Assembly (NCBI GenBank): GCA_023409695.1
Contig: JAEYQZ010000234.1
Span: 1 to 10,208, forward strand
Source of the DNA: Methanobacteriota archaeon
GTDB lineage: Archaea > Methanobacteriota > Methanobacteria > Methanobacteriales > Methanobacteriaceae
Length of the DNA: 10,208 bases
Direction: 5' to 3'
This document shows positions 1 to 6,067 of the stretch, one piece after another. The notes beneath the pieces are model-generated. The model searched no databases. It was not told where the DNA came from and was given only the letters and a program-made list of their open reading frames with translations. The position numbers and the translations under genes are program-made. The stretch's first letter is position 1. Each line of letters starts with the position of its first letter.

Positions 1-6
1 CTAAAT

Positions 7-27
7 TTTTAAAATAGTATTTTAAAA
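7..27. repeat. perfect AT-only palindrome, 10-base arms around one G
   Basis: The arms TTTTAAAATA (7-16) and TATTTTAAAA (18-27) are exact reverse complements around a single G at 17. It lies downstream of the leftward Hsp20 gene and may be part of a terminator or the edge of the next gene's control region. AT-only palindromes arise easily by chance in DNA of this composition. Confidence 0.4.
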
Positions 28-71
28 TTAATTGAATGAAAAATATTCAGGTTAAGGTTTGTTTGTGCTTT

Positions 72-96
72 AAAAAAGAATAATTAAGTAAAAAAA
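72..96 (-). terminator. probable U-rich terminator of the Hsp20 gene
   Basis: Read on the minus strand, two T runs (seven T at 90-96 and six T at 72-77) follow the Hsp20 stop codon within about 45 bases. Archaeal transcription commonly ends at U-rich tracts without a strong hairpin, and no strong hairpin is seen here. The role is inferred from position and composition. Confidence 0.45.
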
Positions 97-114
97 TTAA
101 ATGAAGTTATTTAC

Positions 115-570
115 TTATTTAATTTTCACGCTGAAACTTTCTTCTTTCTCTAATTTTGGAGCTTCAACAGTTAAAACGCCGTGTTCGAAAGTAGCTTCGG
201 CTTCGTTAGGTATCACTTTTTTAGGGAACCTTACAGTCCTCCTCATGACACCTGATTTTCTATCGTGGAGTGTTATGTAGTTTCCATGTTCCACTTCAAG
301 TTCAATGTTGAAGTCTGCTTTAACTTTCAATTTAGTTTCAGTCAGGTTTAATTCGATGTCTTCTTTGTTGATGCCTGGTAAGTCCACGTGTACGATTATA
401 CTTTCGTCAGTTTCAATTATATCCTTTCCAGGGACGAATGTATAATCAACAACAGACCTTTCAAGGTCCTGTTTCATACTGTCGATTGTTCTGGATGTGT
501 CTTCAAGCATTCTTTCAATTAAACCTTTTCTATCTAAAATAGTCCTTTTTCTATATCTTCTATCATGCAT
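115..570 (-). CDS. small heat-shock protein, Hsp20/alpha-crystallin family
   Basis: A 151-residue cytosolic chaperone of the Hsp20 family, which holds unfolding proteins in an ATP-independent way and usually forms large oligomers. Residues 1-45 are a charged, variable N-terminal arm. The alpha-crystallin domain runs from about residue 46 to 145, with VDLPGI at 62-67, an RRTVRFPKKV strand at 110-119 and the hallmark GVLTVEAPK at 131-139. The protein ends SVKIK, giving the V-x-I tail (148-150) that docks into a neighbouring subunit. Length is normal for archaeal members. The ATG at 568-570 is preceded by GAGG (minus strand) about 9 bases upstream, which supports this start. A TATA-like box lies at 618-625 and T-rich DNA follows the stop. 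It stands alone as a monocistron. Family assignment is firm; client proteins are unknown. Confidence 0.96.
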   Translation of the reverse strand: MHDRRYRKRTILDRKGLIERMLEDTSRTIDSMKQDLERSVVDYTFVPGKDIIETDESIIVHVDLPGINKEDIELNLTETKLKVKADFNIELEVEHGNYITLHDRKSGVMRRTVRFPKKVIPNEAEATFEHGVLTVEAPKLEKEESFSVKIK

Positions 571-617
571 TTTATCGGCCTCATTTTTTGAGTCATTACT
601 ATATTGGGTCTATAAAC

Positions 618-625
618 TATAAATA
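618..625 (-). promoter_or_regulatory. TATA-like box for the Hsp20 gene
   Basis: The minus strand reads TATTTATA here, about 48 bases upstream of the ATG. A start of transcription about 25 bases further along would fall near 593-596, leaving a short leader that contains the GAGG ribosome binding site. No other good TATA candidate lies closer. Confidence 0.45.
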
Positions 626-686
626 ATTACTTCTGGATGGATTATAGAAAAATATGATTTTAAAGTCATCATCACATTTTGAGAAT

Positions 687-715
687 ATCAGATATGAAAT
701 ATTGATATATCTGAT
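687..715. repeat. perfect 9-base inverted repeat in the gene-free stretch
   Basis: ATCAGATAT (687-695) and ATATCTGAT (707-715) are exact reverse complements with an 11-base spacer. A second, shorter pairing, ATATCA (685-690) with TGATAT (703-708), overlaps it. It lies roughly 90-115 bases upstream of the probable Hsp20 start of transcription and could be a regulator site or a hairpin. No T run follows on either strand, so it does not look like a terminator. Confidence 0.4.
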
Positions 716-799
716 CTTAGTTATTTTGGTTTAATTTAAAAAAATGGCCTTTATAATAGCTTTTAGATAGTTATCTTTTAATATTGGATTAATTAAGGC

Positions 800-812
800 C
801 CAATTAGATTGG
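800..812. repeat. short inverted repeat CCAAT-TAG-ATTGG
   Basis: Five-base perfect arms CCAAT (800-804) and ATTGG (808-812) surround TAG. It sits in the stretch 571-1304, which contains no credible protein-coding frame. It could be a small operator, but an inverted repeat this short is weak evidence. Confidence 0.25.
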
Positions 813-874
813 AAAAATAGGTATAAGTAGAAACAAACTAAATTCATAATCTAATTTTCAGGTTATTTTTCAAG

Positions 875-900
875 TATCGGACAGCCGATAGATTTATATA
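875..900 (+). promoter_or_regulatory. TATA box with an adjoining GC-rich palindromic operator candidate
   Basis: TTTATATA at 893-900 matches the consensus archaeal TATA box exactly. Two bases upstream ends a perfect inverted repeat, TATCGG (875-880), spacer ACAG, CCGATA (885-890), which stands out as GC-rich in an AT-rich region. It covers the position of the TFB recognition element, so a protein bound there could block or recruit TBP/TFB. Transcription would begin near 922-926. No protein-coding frame follows before 1305, so the promoter serves either a non-coding RNA or a leader of about 380 bases for the AbrB gene. Confidence 0.5.
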
Positions 901-921
901 AGAATAAAACAAATCTTTTAA

Positions 922-1105
922 TAGAATTTAAATTATTATAACTATCCTGGTCCTTTTATTGATTCTGTTTTTAGATATGATTGATAAAAGTTTGTTTTAA
1001 GGATTTGAGATAACCTGAATAATAATCTGAGAGAGTATACTACATTTTTAGATAGATAATATCACGCTCTCAAAAACAAATTTAAGTGCGGAAAGTCCGT
1101 TTTTT
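922..1105 (+). ncRNA. candidate structured non-coding RNA or long leader
   Basis: This stretch lies between a perfect TATA box (893-900) and a hairpin followed by seven T (1089-1105). I see no credible protein frame; the ATG at 978 stops after seven codons. Possible stems are 944-948 with 1000-1004, enclosing 953-964 with 979-990 (12 consecutive pairs including three G-U), and 1028-1036 with 1064-1072 (eight pairs and one A-G mismatch), which three more pairs, 1037-1039 with 1060-1062, can extend. G-U pairs in a stem hint at RNA rather than DNA symmetry, but AT-rich DNA folds readily by chance. I recognise no known RNA family. The exact ends are estimates. Confidence 0.3.
1089..1105 (+). terminator. 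hairpin plus seven-T run, intrinsic-type terminator
   Basis: CGGA (1089-1092) and TCCG (1096-1099) pair across an AAG loop, and T 1100-1105 follows at once (seven T with the T ending the arm region). The stem is short but GC-rich for this region. It would end a rightward transcript from the promoter at 893-900, or act as an attenuator if that transcript is the AbrB leader. Confidence 0.45.
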
Positions 1106-1109
1106 AAAT

Positions 1110-1135
1110 AAAAAATATTTTAAAGGATATTTTTT
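1110..1135 (+). terminator. second terminator-like inverted repeat
   Basis: AAAAAATAT (1110-1118) and ATATTTTTT (1127-1135) are exact reverse complements with an 8-base spacer, so a rightward RNA would form a hairpin whose 3' arm ends in six U. It follows directly after the hairpin at 1089-1105, so the two may act in tandem. The arms are AT-only, which weakens the case. Confidence 0.35.
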
Positions 1136-1232
1136 GTATTTGCTGATTATATTTGCTTTATAAGTTTAATTAAGGCTGAATATATTTATTCTGCGCACAT
1201 GTATTAATTCATATAATCTTCATTTCAATACA

Positions 1233-1280
1233 TTTAAATATAATTTATCTCATAAATGTGATAAGTACGATAAATATGAT
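1233..1280 (+). promoter_or_regulatory. AbrB gene promoter with an 18-base-spaced direct repeat
   Basis: TTTAAATA at 1233-1240 is a plausible TATA box, placing the start of transcription near 1262-1266. Across that point lie two near-identical 11-mers, ATAAATGTGAT (1252-1262) and ATAAATATGAT (1270-1280), with 10 of 11 bases equal and an 18-base spacing. Repeats that straddle the start of transcription are a typical place for a repressor. Autoregulation by the AbrB-type product is a reasonable guess, not something the sequence proves. Confidence 0.4.
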
Positions 1281-1304
1281 TTACATGAATTTGAGTGGTT
1301 AAAA

Positions 1305-1556
1305 ATGAATCATAAAAGTAATAGAAAATGCGTTCTCAGCACAGCTAAAGTAGGTGAACGGGGACAAATCGTAATTCCTAAAGATATTAGGGATTTATTC
1401 GATATACAAAGCGGAGATACTTTAGTTATAAGAGGGCTTGAAGGCAAAGGAGTCTTAATCATGAAGGCGGAAGATCTGCTTATGAGGGCAGATATAATGA
1501 AAGATATCGCCCTTCAAATAGTTGGTGATGATGGAGATATAGATAAACATGGATGA
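1305..1556 (+). CDS. SpoVT/AbrB-type DNA-binding regulator
   Basis: An 83-residue protein with one SpoVT-AbrB (MazE-like) swapped-hairpin domain at about residues 14-58. The core VGERGQIVIPKDIRD (16-30), then an SGD turn (36-38) and a TLVI strand, is the family signature; such proteins bind DNA as dimers. The acidic tail from about residue 60 is short and of unknown role. The ATG is preceded by a fair GAGTGGT ribosome binding site. The only downstream neighbour on this strand is an MFS efflux transporter 159 bases away, so the protein probably controls that gene and possibly itself. It could instead be the antitoxin half of a toxin-antitoxin pair, but no PIN, MazF or other toxin frame lies beside it, which argues for a stand-alone regulator. 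Confidence 0.88.
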   Translation: MNHKSNRKCVLSTAKVGERGQIVIPKDIRDLFDIQSGDTLVIRGLEGKGVLIMKAEDLLMRADIMKDIALQIVGDDGDIDKHG

Positions 1557-1626
1557 ATAGATTACGGCTTTAAAATTCTATTTTAATAATAAATCAACAT
1601 TTTGAATAAAAACGTATTAAACTTAA

Positions 1627-1634
1627 TTATATAC
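1627..1634 (+). promoter_or_regulatory. TATA-like box for the MFS transporter gene
   Basis: TTATATAC lies about 89 bases upstream of the TTG start. Transcription would begin near 1653-1658, giving a leader of about 60 bases that includes most of the inverted repeat at 1641-1690. The transporter therefore probably has its own promoter in addition to any read-through from the AbrB gene. Confidence 0.4.
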
Positions 1635-1640
1635 GTAACA

Positions 1641-1690
1641 TAGCTTCTCAAACGCATTTTAAAGGAATAGAACTTTAAGAGAGAATGCTA
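1641..1690 (+). promoter_or_regulatory. nested inverted repeat upstream of the efflux gene
   Basis: The outer arms TAGCTTCTC (1641-1649) and GAGAATGCTA (1681-1690) pair fully except for one extra T. Inside, TTAAAG (1659-1664) pairs with CTTTAA (1673-1678) around the loop GAATAGAA. The structure ends 15 bases before the ribosome binding site at 1706. It could be an operator for the neighbouring AbrB-type regulator or, if transcribed in full, a leader hairpin affecting translation. The predicted start of transcription falls inside it, which favours the operator reading. Confidence 0.4.
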
Positions 1691-1705
1691 TTTCATTTAA
1701 TTAGC

Positions 1706-1713
1706 AGGTGATC
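1706..1713 (+). promoter_or_regulatory. ribosome binding site that fixes the TTG start of the MFS gene
   Basis: AGGTGATC is an almost perfect complement of the archaeal 16S rRNA 3' end and lies two bases before TTG at 1716. No in-frame ATG is near. The next in-frame ATGs, at about codon 22, would cut into the first membrane helix, so the TTG start is well supported. Confidence 0.75.
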
Positions 1714-1715
1714 AG

Positions 1716-3479
1716 TTGAACAGTACAGTTTCAGGCAAAAGTATAGGAAAAAAACGTGGGCTCGATTATAAATGGGTTGTAATGATCAACGTTATAATGT
1801 CGGGATTAATGAGCTCAATTAACGGAAGTATAACTTTAATTTCACTACCTGCCATTTTCAATGGTATTCATATTGACCCGCTCAATTCATTCCAGTATCT
1901 CTTGTGGATACTGATGGGATACAGTCTGGTAACAGCAACATTAATGCTTGGTTTTGGGCGTTTATCTGATATTTATGGTAGGGTAAAGCTGTTTAAGATT
2001 GGGTTTTTAATATTTACAGTGGGTTCTATCCTTCTCTATTTAACTCCAGGAACGGGTGACGTGGGTGCTATAGAGATTATTGCATTCAGAATTATCCAGG
2101 CAATAGGTGCTGCATTTTTAATGGCGAATGGTTCAGCACTATTAACTGATGCTTTCCCTGTCAGCGAGAGAGGTAAAGCATTGGGTATCAACATGGTTGC
2201 ATTCATGTCAGGACAGTTTATTGGGCTACTGCTTGGTGGTATACTTGCAATCTATGATTGGAGATTTGTTTTCCTGGTCAGCGTGCCGTTTGGACTATTG
2301 GGTACCATCTGGTCGTTCCTTAAACTTAAAGAGATATCATACAGGGATCCCAATACAAAAATCGATATTTTAGGTAATATTGTGTTTGTTGCCTCAATAA
2401 CCAGTATATTACTTGGAATAACCTACGGTTTAATGCCTTATGGTAATGATGCTATGGGCTGGCATAATCCATGGGTAATTCTATCAATGATTATCGGATT
2501 TGTACTGCTTGCAGTATTCCCATTCATTGAAAACCGTGCCGAAAACCCAATGTTTAGAATGGACCTCTTCAAAATAAAGATGTTCAGCTATGCTAATATA
2601 GCCGGTTTCCTGAATGCTATGGGTAGAGGCGGAATGATGTTCATGTTAATTATCCTTTTACAGGGAATATGGCTGCCGCTTCACGGCTACAGCTATGAAT
2701 CAACTCCATTCTGGGCTGGTGTGTACATGTTGCCTCTTACTTTGGGAGTTGTAGTAATGGGACCTATTTCAGGAATGCTCTCTGATAAATACGGCCCACG
2801 GTGGATTGCAACCATGGGAATGGTTATTTCAGCAGCTGCGTTTTTAGTACTTGCAGCACTTCCATACGACTTCGGTTACCTTGAATTTGGTGCAGCAATA
2901 TTCATGATGGGTATAGGACAGGGAATGTTCAGTTCACCAAACACTGCATCTATAATGAATTCTGTATCACCAAAGGACAGAGGAGTTGCCTCAGGTATGA
3001 TAACCACCGTTATAATGACTGCATTTACAGCAAGTATGGCTATGTTCTTCACCATAGTCATTGTAGGCATTACTCAGAAATTCCCAGGTGCTATGACTTC
3101 TTCACTGGCAAGTATTGGAGCAGTACAGTTAGCTCCAGTTTTAAGCAGTATTCCGCCAACAGGGGCTCTGTTTTCAGCATTCCTGGGCTTTAATCCTGTA
3201 AGCACAATACTCAGCGCTTTACCAACTCAATTTGTCTCTACCATACCTCAAGGAACTCTGGCAATACTTACTGGTACTACATGGTTCCCACAGACACTTG
3301 CAGAGGCATTTATGCCAGCACTTAGAATGTCATTTTACATAGGTGCAGTATTCTGTGCGGTAGGGGCCGTATTATCTGGGCTTCGTGGAGCTAATTATGT
3401 GCATAAGATGCAGGTAGTTGATGTGAAGTCTAATTCTGGTTTAGAATCGGAATTAGTGGAAACTAAAGAAGATCTTTAA
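1716..3479 (+). CDS. MFS transporter, DHA2-type (14-helix) drug:H+ antiporter family
   Basis: A 587-residue integral membrane protein of the major facilitator superfamily, most like the 14-helix DHA2 drug efflux pumps. Helix 1 begins at about residue 20. Motif A follows helix 2 as GRLSDIYGRVKLF (about 80-92), and a degenerate copy, GMLSDKYGPR, lies at about 352-361 in the second half. An antiporter motif C-like glycine-rich helix, GQFIGLLLGGIL, is at about 165-176. Two helices between the halves (about 218-270) make 14 in total. An unusually long, mildly hydrophobic segment (about 455-530) precedes the last helix, and the last 30 residues are a charged cytosolic tail. The start is TTG behind a strong ribosome binding site. 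It follows an AbrB-type regulator gene, which fits regulated export. Substrate unknown; drug export is inferred from family. Its base composition is visibly richer in GC than the glycan genes to the right. Confidence 0.92.
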   Translation: MNSTVSGKSIGKKRGLDYKWVVMINVIMSGLMSSINGSITLISLPAIFNGIHIDPLNSFQYLLWILMGYSLVTATLMLGFGRLSDIYGRVKLFKIGFLIFTVGSILLYLTPGTGDVGAIEIIAFRIIQAIGAAFLMANGSALLTDAFPVSERGKALGINMVAFMSGQFIGLLLGGILAIYDWRFVFLVSVPFGLLGTIWSFLKLKEISYRDPNTKIDILGNIVFVASITSILLGITYGLMPYGNDAMGWHNPWVILSMIIGFVLLAVFPFIENRAENPMFRMDLFKIKMFSYANIAGFLNAMGRGGMMFMLIILLQGIWLPLHGYSYESTPFWAGVYMLPLTLGVVVMGPISGMLSDKYGPRWIATMGMVISAAAFLVLAALPYDFGYLEFGAAIFMMGIGQGMFSSPNTASIMNSVSPKDRGVASGMITTVIMTAFTASMAMFFTIVIVGITQKFPGAMTSSLASIGAVQLAPVLSSIPPTGALFSAFLGFNPVSTILSALPTQFVSTIPQGTLAILTGTTWFPQTLAEAFMPALRMSFYIGAVFCAVGAVLSGLRGANYVHKMQVVDVKSNSGLESELVETKEDL

Positions 3480-3491
3480 ATAAATGAGACT

Positions 3492-3527
3492 CTTTATTTT
3501 CCCTTTTTAATTATTCTCTAATTTTTT
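3492..3527 (+). terminator. T-rich terminator region between convergent genes
   Basis: After the MFS stop, T runs at 3497-3500, 3504-3508 and 3522-3527 form a typical archaeal U-rich termination zone. The rest of the 102-base gap before the leftward GT2 gene holds the palindrome AATTTTAAAATT (3545-3556), which could serve termination on the other strand. The two genes converge here. Confidence 0.45.
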
Positions 3528-3581
3528 AAATGTAACAAATATGAAATTTTAAAATTAGAATAAATCTTTTATTAGTTAAAC

Positions 3582-4580
3582 TTATTTACTCTTTATATTA
3601 TCTTTGAGTTTATTAAACTCTGTAGATTTAGTAACTTTAGAAATATTAACTCCATTTTGAGAGTTAATCATAACCCTATTTAACATTCTTCCCATTGAAT
3701 CTAAAATTATGCCTGTTAATGCTAAAAATCCACCTGCAAGTGTCATCATAATAGCAAGAACGGTGGGAACTAGACTGTAAGCTGCTGAAGGCACTATACT
3801 ACCTGCAATGCTGTGAATTGAATTTCCCAAGTAATCTCCAAAGAACATAAGACCTAAAACTATACCTGTTAATGTGATTATGGTACCGGGTAATGTAAAG
3901 TAAAATAAAGGTCTCTGGAACTGCAAATCATTTATGATTTGGATTAGTACGCCCATACCGTGACTTAATGGATTTTTTGTAGAACCATCCACATCATATC
4001 TTACTCCTATTTCAACTTCTTTAATTCGAAGTCCTGCATTTGCAGCGTCCATCAGCATTTCACTTTCAATAGCAAAATCAGAGTGAATAAATCTAAAAAC
4101 CGATAATGAATGCCCTGCAAATGCTCTATATCCGCTTTGACTATCTGTGATATCGAGACCGCTCCCCAAATTGGTAGCTCTATCAAGTATTGTCTGGCCA
4201 ATACGCCTGTATGAGGGGGTATCTTTTTTGTTTCCTTTAATGTACCGACTGCCGTTTACAATATCTGCTTCACCATTTATTATAGGAGAGATTAATTTTG
4301 GTATTTCTTCGGGGTTGTGTTGCCCATCAGAGTCCAAAGTTACTACAATATCTGACCCTTTAACAGTTTCAAAACCAGTTTTTAATGCGGCTCCCTTACC
4401 AAAGTTAGTATGATGACTTATTACTTCGGCTCCTGCAAGCTTAGCAATTTCTGCAGTATTATCTGTACTGCCGTCATCAACAACAATCACACGATCCACA
4501 TATTTTTTAGAACCAAGAATTATACCGCTTATACATAATTCTTCATTATATGCAGGCAGTATTGCAGTTAATTTTTTCAT
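3582..4580 (-). CDS. GT2 family glycosyltransferase, dolichyl-phosphate sugar synthase type
   Basis: A 332-residue GT-A enzyme resembling dolichyl-phosphate mannose/glucose synthases, which move a sugar from a nucleotide donor to a polyprenyl phosphate at the inner membrane face. The GT2 fold spans about residues 4-205: PAYNEE (9-14), VIVVDDGSTDNT (31-42), the metal-binding DSD in TLDSDGQHNP (81-90), GSRYIKG (110-116) and DSQSGYRAF (146-154). Two membrane helices follow at about 225-247 and 268-293, then a basic tail. This matches the class of archaeal GT2 enzymes with a short membrane domain. The lipid-linked sugar could feed S-layer or other surface glycans. The ATG has only a weak GAG-type site, but the conserved N-terminal strand leaves little room for another start. 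It is read in the same direction as the SDR gene 308 bases upstream, with its own TATA box. Sugar specificity cannot be read from sequence. Confidence 0.9.
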   Translation of the reverse strand: MKKLTAILPAYNEELCISGIILGSKKYVDRVIVVDDGSTDNTAEIAKLAGAEVISHHTNFGKGAALKTGFETVKGSDIVVTLDSDGQHNPEEIPKLISPIINGEADIVNGSRYIKGNKKDTPSYRRIGQTILDRATNLGSGLDITDSQSGYRAFAGHSLSVFRFIHSDFAIESEMLMDAANAGLRIKEVEIGVRYDVDGSTKNPLSHGMGVLIQIINDLQFQRPLFYFTLPGTIITLTGIVLGLMFFGDYLGNSIHSIAGSIVPSAAYSLVPTVLAIMMTLAGGFLALTGIILDSMGRMLNRVMINSQNGVNISKVTKSTEFNKLKDNIKSK

Positions 4581-4666
4581 ATTATCTACTCATTTTTTAA
4601 TCAACCTATTGGACATTCCAACTACGGTTATTTTAGTACAAATTTTTGAATAATTTAATATTTTAT

Positions 4667-4674
4667 TATATAAA
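4667..4674 (-). promoter_or_regulatory. consensus TATA box for the GT2 gene
   Basis: The minus strand reads TTTATATA, an exact archaeal consensus, 87 bases upstream of the GT2 ATG. Transcription would start near 4642-4645, giving a leader of about 60-65 bases. The GT2 gene is thus probably not dependent on the upstream SDR promoter. Confidence 0.55.
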
Positions 4675-4809
4675 TTTATTATAAACTTATTATTAAATCT
4701 TTAGGTTTGTAATAACTATATTAAATTGGATCAATTTTACATGATACTTATAATTTAGCATAGAACTGCTTCACTTTAAATTATAACAAACTAAAAGAGA
4801 AATTAACAT

Positions 4810-4855
4810 AAAAAAGAAATTTCTATCCTTTAATCTTGCTATTAAAAGTAAAAAA
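4810..4855 (-). terminator. probable terminator of the leftward SDR gene
   Basis: On the minus strand, a T run at 4850-4855 is followed by a weak AT stem (4830-4835 TTTAAT with 4842-4847 ATTAAA) and another T run at 4810-4815. This lies 35-80 bases after the SDR stop. The rest of the gap 4581-4888 holds the GT2 promoter and nothing else I can name. Confidence 0.4.
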
Positions 4856-4888
4856 TATGTAAGTAGATGTAATAATCCATGAGATATA

Positions 4889-5827
4889 TTACTCTATTCT
4901 ATATTTCCATTTCATCCAGTCAACAGTTCTTTTAATTCCTTCTCCAGGGGTGATTTTGGGGTCATGTTTTAAATCTTTTATAGCTTTCGAAAAGTCGATT
5001 GTTTTAACTTTAGTAGTAAAGGCTTCTGCTTCTTTGTAAGTTACTATGGAATCGTCACGCCCAACGGCATCAAGCACCATGTCTGAATATTCTTTGATAT
5101 CATGTTCCCATTCCTGTTTACTACCCACGTTGTAGACTTCTCCGGGGATGAAGTTATCTACAATGTTTGCAAAGGTTCTTGCGGTATCTTCAACATAGTC
5201 AATTATCCTCTTATGGCCTTTATAAACAGTATAAGGTTTGTTGAATAATGCATGGTATATAAATAACGGAATAAAACCTTTATAAGGATGAAATTGTTCG
5301 TGTGGACCGTAGCAATTTACTGGTCTTACTCGGACAGTTTCTGTATCAAACATTGTAGCAGAGTTCATGCACATTAGTTCCCCTGCCCATTTAGTTATTG
5401 CATAATCATTCATTTGATACGTATCTTTTATTGGATTTTTTTCCATCACATCTTCGCTCATAATTCCATTATAATCTCCATAAACTTCTGCAGAGGAGAA
5501 AAAAATCATCCTATGACCTAATTGCTCCTGCAAACGAATCATATGCTTTGTACCAATAACATTTGTTTCCCAGAGATTTTCGAAATATTCTTCTCCGTTC
5601 CAGCGGCCGTATTCTGCTGCAAGATGATATACGTAGTCAAATTTATTTTCTTCAAATACTCTTTTGATTTGCCTGTAATTTTTAACATCTGCCCTTACGT
5701 AATCATTTCTATCATTATGTAATAGATCAAGTGCAGTGACTTCATGCCCTCTGTTTCCTAATTCATTCACTAAATTCGTCCCTATAAATCCTGCTCCACC
5801 TGTAACTAATATTTTTTGAGTTTCCAT
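4889..5827 (-). CDS. extended-SDR NAD-dependent nucleotide-sugar epimerase/dehydratase
   Basis: A 312-residue cytosolic enzyme of the extended short-chain dehydrogenase/reductase family, which acts on UDP-, GDP- or dTDP-sugars through a bound NAD. The Rossmann glycine motif GGAGFIG is at 10-16, the adenine-ribose acidic residue is likely D34 in ALDL, and HLAAE is at 68-72. The catalytic set is SSAEVYG (111-117) and Y142xxxK146 in DYAITKW. The substrate region includes RPVNCYGP (168-175) and RIIDYVEDTAR (207-217). Length is normal. The ATG is preceded by GGTGA on the minus strand (5834-5838), which supports this start. It faces away from a second SDR gene across a 313-base repeat-rich region. 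The exact reaction (4-epimerase, 4,6-dehydratase or decarboxylase) cannot be assigned with confidence. Confidence 0.9.
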   Translation of the reverse strand: METQKILVTGGAGFIGTNLVNELGNRGHEVTALDLLHNDRNDYVRADVKNYRQIKRVFEENKFDYVYHLAAEYGRWNGEEYFENLWETNVIGTKHMIRLQEQLGHRMIFFSSAEVYGDYNGIMSEDVMEKNPIKDTYQMNDYAITKWAGELMCMNSATMFDTETVRVRPVNCYGPHEQFHPYKGFIPLFIYHALFNKPYTVYKGHKRIIDYVEDTARTFANIVDNFIPGEVYNVGSKQEWEHDIKEYSDMVLDAVGRDDSIVTYKEAEAFTTKVKTIDFSKAIKDLKHDPKITPGEGIKRTVDWMKWKYRIE

Positions 5828-5901
5828 TGCTATTCACCATCCTTTATACCATCATAGTCCATTTTAATTCTTTATTGACTCTGTTTTACCTATTAAATTC
5901 T

Positions 5902-5939
5902 TAATACTATTTTGATAGTTAATATTATATAATACTATT
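5902..5939. repeat. AT-rich direct repeat TAATACTATT with probable leftward TATA region
   Basis: TAATACTATT occurs at 5902-5911 and 5930-5939, and ACTAT (5906-5910) with ATAGT (5915-5919) forms an inverted repeat. Between the two copies lies ATTATATAAT (about 5923-5932), which is its own reverse complement and the best TATA candidate for the leftward SDR gene. This would give a leader of about 70 bases. The assignment is tentative because the whole segment is AT-rich. Confidence 0.3.
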
Positions 5940-5985
5940 ATTAAATATATTACTATCCATAAAATGGACAATCTAAAATTATTAA

Positions 5986-6067
5986 TGTCTACCCAATAAC
6001 CATCTTGAATTTACTATAGCCTACATAACGAGATATTCGAAATTTACTGTCTACCTCAATAACAATC
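5986..6067. repeat. imperfect direct repeat with about 31-base sub-periodicity
   Basis: The block TGTCTACC-CAATAACCATC (5986-6004) recurs as TGTCTACCTCAATAACAATC (6048-6067) with one inserted and one changed base. A weaker middle copy keeps CTAC (6021-6024) and ATAAC (6025-6029). CTAC thus occurs at 5989, 6021 and 6051, and AATTTACT at 6008 and 6041. Steps of 30-33 bases are about three helical turns, so bound proteins would lie on one face of the DNA. It could also be decayed duplication. Confidence 0.5.

Noticed and set aside
44..1020. TTCAGGTTA occurs at 46-54 and 857-865 and inverted at 1011-1019, suggesting a dispersed repeat family.
   Set aside because: The shared core is nine bases, spacing is irregular and flanks differ; chance in AT-rich DNA is a sufficient explanation, though an RNA pairing cannot be excluded.
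1087..1099. GGAAAGTCCG resembles the conserved GAGGAAAGUCC core of bacterial RNase P RNA.
   Set aside because: The matching bases simply form a short hairpin; the other conserved RNase P elements are not seen nearby and the flanks are far too AT-rich for that RNA.
571..1304. Possible protein genes or tRNAs in the long stretch without annotation.
   Set aside because: Reading frames there are very short, lack ribosome binding sites and use AT-rich noise codons. No cloverleaf-like GC-rich block was seen.
1305..1556. The AbrB-type protein as the antitoxin of a toxin-antitoxin module.
   Set aside because: No toxin-like frame adjoins it on either side; the next gene is a transporter 159 bases away.
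2149..2373. Open frame on the + strand inside the MFS gene.
   Set aside because: It is in another frame of a clearly conserved membrane-protein gene and shows no family motif or ribosome binding site.
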